A stretch of DNA of 64,000 bases, taken from the NCBI RefSeq assembly GCF_027922425.1, contig NZ_BSFQ01000015.1, forward strand, positions 1 to 64,000, given 5' to 3'. Numbering within the stretch: the first letter of the stretch is position 1; each line of letters begins with the position of its first letter. This document shows positions 61,437 to 64,000 of the stretch, one piece after another. The notes under the pieces were generated by a model. That model was not told the origin of the DNA. It ran no database searches and was given only the letters and a program-made list of their open reading frames with translations. This DNA comes from Pseudonocardia halophobica. GTDB taxonomy: Bacteria; Actinomycetota; Actinomycetes; Mycobacteriales; Pseudonocardiaceae. The position numbers were made by a program, and so were the translations under genes.

Positions 61437-62116
61437 CCAGCACGCTCGAGACGACCGTCGTCGACCTCGCCACCACCTCGGTCCGCGAGCTCAACGCCGA
61501 ACTGCACGCTCCCAAGGCGACCCACTACGCCGTCGAGCACCCGCAGGGCGCGCACGCCATCGCCGCCGGTGTGGCCACCCCGATCACCGTCGACGTCCGC
61601 GGGCACGCCGGCTACTACGCCGCCGGCATGAACGACGGCGGCACGATCACCGTGCACGGCAACGCCGGCACCGGCGTCGCCGAGAACATGATGTCCGGCA
61701 CCGTGCGGGTCACCGGCGACGCCTCGCAGTCCGCGGGCGCGACCGCCCACGGTGGCCTGCTGGTCGTCGAGGGCTCGGCGTCGATGCGGTGCGGGATCTC
61801 GATGAAGGGCGTGGACATCGTCGTCGGCGGTGACATCGGCCCGATGTCGGCGTTCATGGCCCAGGCCGGAAGGCTCGTCGTCTGCGGGAACGCCGGCGCC
61901 GACCTCGGCGACTCGATCTACGAGGCCCGCCTCTACGTCCGCGGCACCGTCGGCTCCCTCGGCGCGGACTGCGTCGAGAAGGAGATGCGCGCGGAGCACC
62001 TCGCCGAGCTCGCCGAGCTGCTCACCGCCGCCGGGATGGCGCACGACCCGGCCGAGTTCCGCCGCTACGGCTCCGCCCGCCGGCTCTACCACTTCGCCGC
62101 GCACAACACGTACTGA
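61433..62116 (+). CDS. mgsB: N-methylglutamate synthase subunit B (GXGXG repeat)
   Basis: 227 residues from GTG at 61433 (overlaps mgsA stop). The C-terminal GltB-type beta-helix is seen in VRGHAGYYAAGMNDGGTITV, HGNAGTGVAENMMSGTVRVT, GDASQSAGATAHGGLLVVEG and AGRLVVCGNAGADLGDSIYE (G-x-G repeats). It packs against the FMN subunit. Fits MgsB/GlxC. Next gene follows after 13 bases. Confidence 0.9.
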   Translation: MTSTLETTVVDLATTSVRELNAELHAPKATHYAVEHPQGAHAIAAGVATPITVDVRGHAGYYAAGMNDGGTITVHGNAGTGVAENMMSGTVRVTGDASQSAGATAHGGLLVVEGSASMRCGISMKGVDIVVGGDIGPMSAFMAQAGRLVVCGNAGADLGDSIYEARLYVRGTVGSLGADCVEKEMRAEHLAELAELLTAAGMAHDPAEFRRYGSARRLYHFAAHNTY

Positions 62117-62129
62117 GGAAGACGACGCG

Positions 62130-63461
62130 ATGATCGACCCTGCCCAGCCGAACCCGGCACTGCGTGAGTCGGCCACCTTCGACCGCGCCACCATCGCCGG
62201 CATCCAGCGCGCCGCCGCGACCGGCGTCTACGACATCCGCGGCTGGGGCGCCAAGCGCGCCCTGCCGCACTTCGACGACCTGCTGTTCCTCGGCGCCTCG
62301 ATGTCCCGCTACCCGCTGGAGGGCTACCGGGAGCGCTGCGACACCGACGTGGTCCTCGGCGACCGCAACGCCAGGTACCCGCTGCACCTCGCGATCCCGG
62401 TGACCATCGCGGGCATGTCCTTCGGCGCCCTGTCTGCGCAGGCCAAGGAGGCGCTCGGGCGGGGCGCGTCGGAGGTCGGCACCTCCACCACCACCGGCGA
62501 CGGCGGCATGACCCCCGAGGAGCGCGGCCAGTCCAAGCACCTCGTCTACCAGTACCTGCCCTCGCGGTACGGGATGAACCCGACCGACCTGCGCAAGGCC
62601 GACGCGATCGAGATCGTCCTCGGCCAGGGCGCCAAGCCCGGCGGCGGTGGGATGCTGCTGGGGCAGAAGATCTCCGACCGGGTCGCCGGGATGCGCACCC
62701 TGCCCGCGGGCATCGACCAGCGCTCCGCCTGCCGGCACCCCGACTGGACCGGCCCGGACGACCTCGCCATCAAGATCCTCGAGCTGCGCGAGATCACCGA
62801 CTGGGAGAAGCCGGTCTACGTCAAGGTCGGCGCCTCCCGCACGTACTACGACGTGAAGCTCGCCGTCGCGGCCGGCGCGGACGTGGTCGTCGTCGACGGG
62901 ATGCAGGGCGGCACCGCCGCCACCCAGGACGTGTTCATCGAGAACGTCGGCATCCCCACCCTGGCCGCGATCCCGCAGGCCGTGCAGGCCCTGCAGGAGC
63001 TGGGGCTGCACCGCAAGGTCCAGCTGATCGTCTCCGGCGGGATCCGCACCGGCGCCGACGTCGCCAAGGCCATGGCCCTCGGGGCCGACGCCGTCGCGAT
63101 CGGCACCGCCGCCCTGATCGCGCTGGGCGACAACGACCCCAAGTACTCCGAGGAGTACCGCAAGCTCGGCTCGGAGGCCGGCTTCTACGACGACTTCCAG
63201 GACGGTCGCGACCCCGCCGGCATCTCCACCCAGGACCCCGAGCTCGCCGCCCGGCTCGACCCGGTCGAGGGCGGCAAGCGGCTCGCGAACTACCTGCGGG
63301 TGCTCACCATGGAGGCCCAGACCATCGCCCGCGCCTGCGGCAAGGCGCACCTGCAGCACCTCGAGCCGGAGGACCTCGTCGCGCTGACGATCGAGGCCGC
63401 CGCCATGGCCCGCGTCCCGCTGGCCGGGACGAGCTGGATCCCGGGGAGCACCCGTGCCTGA
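62130..63461 (+). CDS. mgsC: N-methylglutamate synthase subunit C (FMN-binding)
   Basis: 443 residues from ATG at 62130. The GltB central/FMN domain has SFGALSAQAKEALGRGASEV, TTTGDGGMTPEERGQSKHLV, GQGAKPGGGGMLLGQKISDR, VVVDGMQGGTAATQDVF and QLIVSGGIRTGADVAKAMAL. The [3Fe-4S] Cys pattern follows (RSACRHPDW and IARACGKAHLQHL, partly). It completes MgsABC. The stop overlaps the next gene by 8 bases. Confidence 0.9.
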   Translation: MIDPAQPNPALRESATFDRATIAGIQRAAATGVYDIRGWGAKRALPHFDDLLFLGASMSRYPLEGYRERCDTDVVLGDRNARYPLHLAIPVTIAGMSFGALSAQAKEALGRGASEVGTSTTTGDGGMTPEERGQSKHLVYQYLPSRYGMNPTDLRKADAIEIVLGQGAKPGGGGMLLGQKISDRVAGMRTLPAGIDQRSACRHPDWTGPDDLAIKILELREITDWEKPVYVKVGASRTYYDVKLAVAAGADVVVVDGMQGGTAATQDVFIENVGIPTLAAIPQAVQALQELGLHRKVQLIVSGGIRTGADVAKAMALGADAVAIGTAALIALGDNDPKYSEEYRKLGSEAGFYDDFQDGRDPAGISTQDPELAARLDPVEGGKRLANYLRVLTMEAQTIARACGKAHLQHLEPEDLVALTIEAAAMARVPLAGTSWIPGSTRA

Positions 63462-64000
63462 GGTCGTGATCGTCGGCGGCGGGCTGGAGGGCTGCGCGAC
63501 CGCCTGGGCCCTGACCCAGCGCGGGGTCACCGACGTCGTCATCGTCGAGCGGGACACCGTCGGCTCCGGCGGCACCGGCAAGTCCTCCGGGGTCGTGCGC
63601 TGCCACTACGGCGTCTCCTCCCTCGCCGCCATGGCCACCCAGGCCCTGGAGGTGTTCGAGAACGCCGCCGAGCTCCTCGGCGAGGACGTCGGCTTCCACC
63701 AGACCGGCTACGTCGTCGGTGTCGGGCCGGAGAACGTCGACGCCCTGCACGCCTCGATGGCCGACCAACGCGCCGTCGGGGTGCACACGGAGGACATCGA
63801 CAAGGCCGAGGTCCAGAAGCTCTGGCCGGTCGCCGACCTCGACCCGTTCGCCGCCTTCGCCTGGGAGGCGCGCGGCGGCTACGGCGACGCCTACCAGACG
63901 GCCCAGGCCTTCGCCGCCGCCGCTCGACGGGCCGGGGTGCAGCTGCGCCAAGGCACCACCGTCACGGAGATCCTCGCCTCCGGCGAGAAGGTCACCGGTG
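63454..64000 (+). CDS. FAD-dependent amine oxidoreductase (N-methylglutamate/sarcosine oxidase-like), 3' end outside window
   Basis: 182 codons are seen from GTG at 63454. The N-terminal dinucleotide fold reads VVIVGGGLEGCATAWALTQR, then ERDTVGSGGTGKSSGVVRCH (the segment that holds FAD in the DAO/SoxB family). VGFHQTGYVVGVGPENVDAL and ARGGYGDAYQTAQAFAAAAR continue it. Probably the N-methylglutamate-oxidising subunit (sarcosine-oxidase-beta-like), which would regenerate glutamate and release formaldehyde. Other subunits may lie outside. Confidence 0.85.
   Translation, partial: MPEVVIVGGGLEGCATAWALTQRGVTDVVIVERDTVGSGGTGKSSGVVRCHYGVSSLAAMATQALEVFENAAELLGEDVGFHQTGYVVGVGPENVDALHASMADQRAVGVHTEDIDKAEVQKLWPVADLDPFAAFAWEARGGYGDAYQTAQAFAAAARRAGVQLRQGTTVTEILASGEKVTG

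Overview
The window is high-GC DNA (mostly about 70% by eye) with GTG/ATG starts, purine-rich ribosome sites and many 4-base ATGA/GTGA gene overlaps. Gene content (SpoIIE/RsbW-type switches, Tat-exported PhoX, a Pls/PosA-type peptide synthetase, LuxR-type regulators, DUF5701, DUF998) points to a filamentous actinomycete, probably Pseudonocardiaceae such as Pseudonocardia. This assignment is inference.

Bases 1-7600 differ from the rest. A four-gene minus-strand operon of clearly lower GC encodes a dynamin-like GTPase, a second TRAFAC-type P-loop GTPase, an unknown 226-residue protein and an unknown protein ending in perfect PPETAL hexapeptide repeats that run off the window. Next come a degraded IS256 remnant and an IS110-type transposase, then the 3' half of a tRNA-Arg(CCU) gene at 7553-7597. 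A bare tRNA 3' half marks the distal end of a tRNA-integrated element, so the GTPase operon most likely lies on a genomic island whose right boundary is about 7597. A tyrosine-integrase remnant follows.

8166-34924 is mixed chromosomal material: PhoX, Kup, a DUF4118 protein, a micrococcal-nuclease-like protein, a LuxR/TPR regulator with a methyltransferase, two large PP2C/SpoIIE signalling proteins, a decayed heat-shock cluster (truncated Hsp20, unknown, J-domain protein), a secreted DMF-amidase-like lipoprotein, an AI-2E-family exporter, an iron-sulphur-type regulator divergent from a DoxX/FAD-reductase pair, a secreted beta-propeller and a polysaccharide deacetylase.

35835-43088 is a tight four-gene operon: a Pls/PosA-type synthetase (A domain, carrier, membrane part with left-handed beta-helix repeats), an amidotransferase-like protein, a membrane acyltransferase and a secreted M1 metallopeptidase. 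It is a candidate poly(amino acid) pathway with its own hydrolase. A ZIP transporter, a large LAL regulator, a methyltransferase and a cold-shock protein follow.

48780-50740 is a graveyard of gene pieces: epimerase, AraC regulator, AbiEii toxin and M20 peptidase fragments around an apparently intact AbiEi antitoxin. Then come a P450 and a class III aminotransferase.

54802-64000 reads as one methylated-amine assimilation locus: ammonium/methylammonium transporter, cupin, DmmA-like protein, ferredoxin reductase, haem-dependent N-demethylase subunit, gamma-glutamylmethylamide synthetase, N-methylglutamate synthase MgsABC and the start of a FAD-dependent amine oxidoreductase. The predicted flow is dimethylamine to methylamine plus formaldehyde, then gamma-glutamylmethylamide, N-methylglutamate and glutamate.
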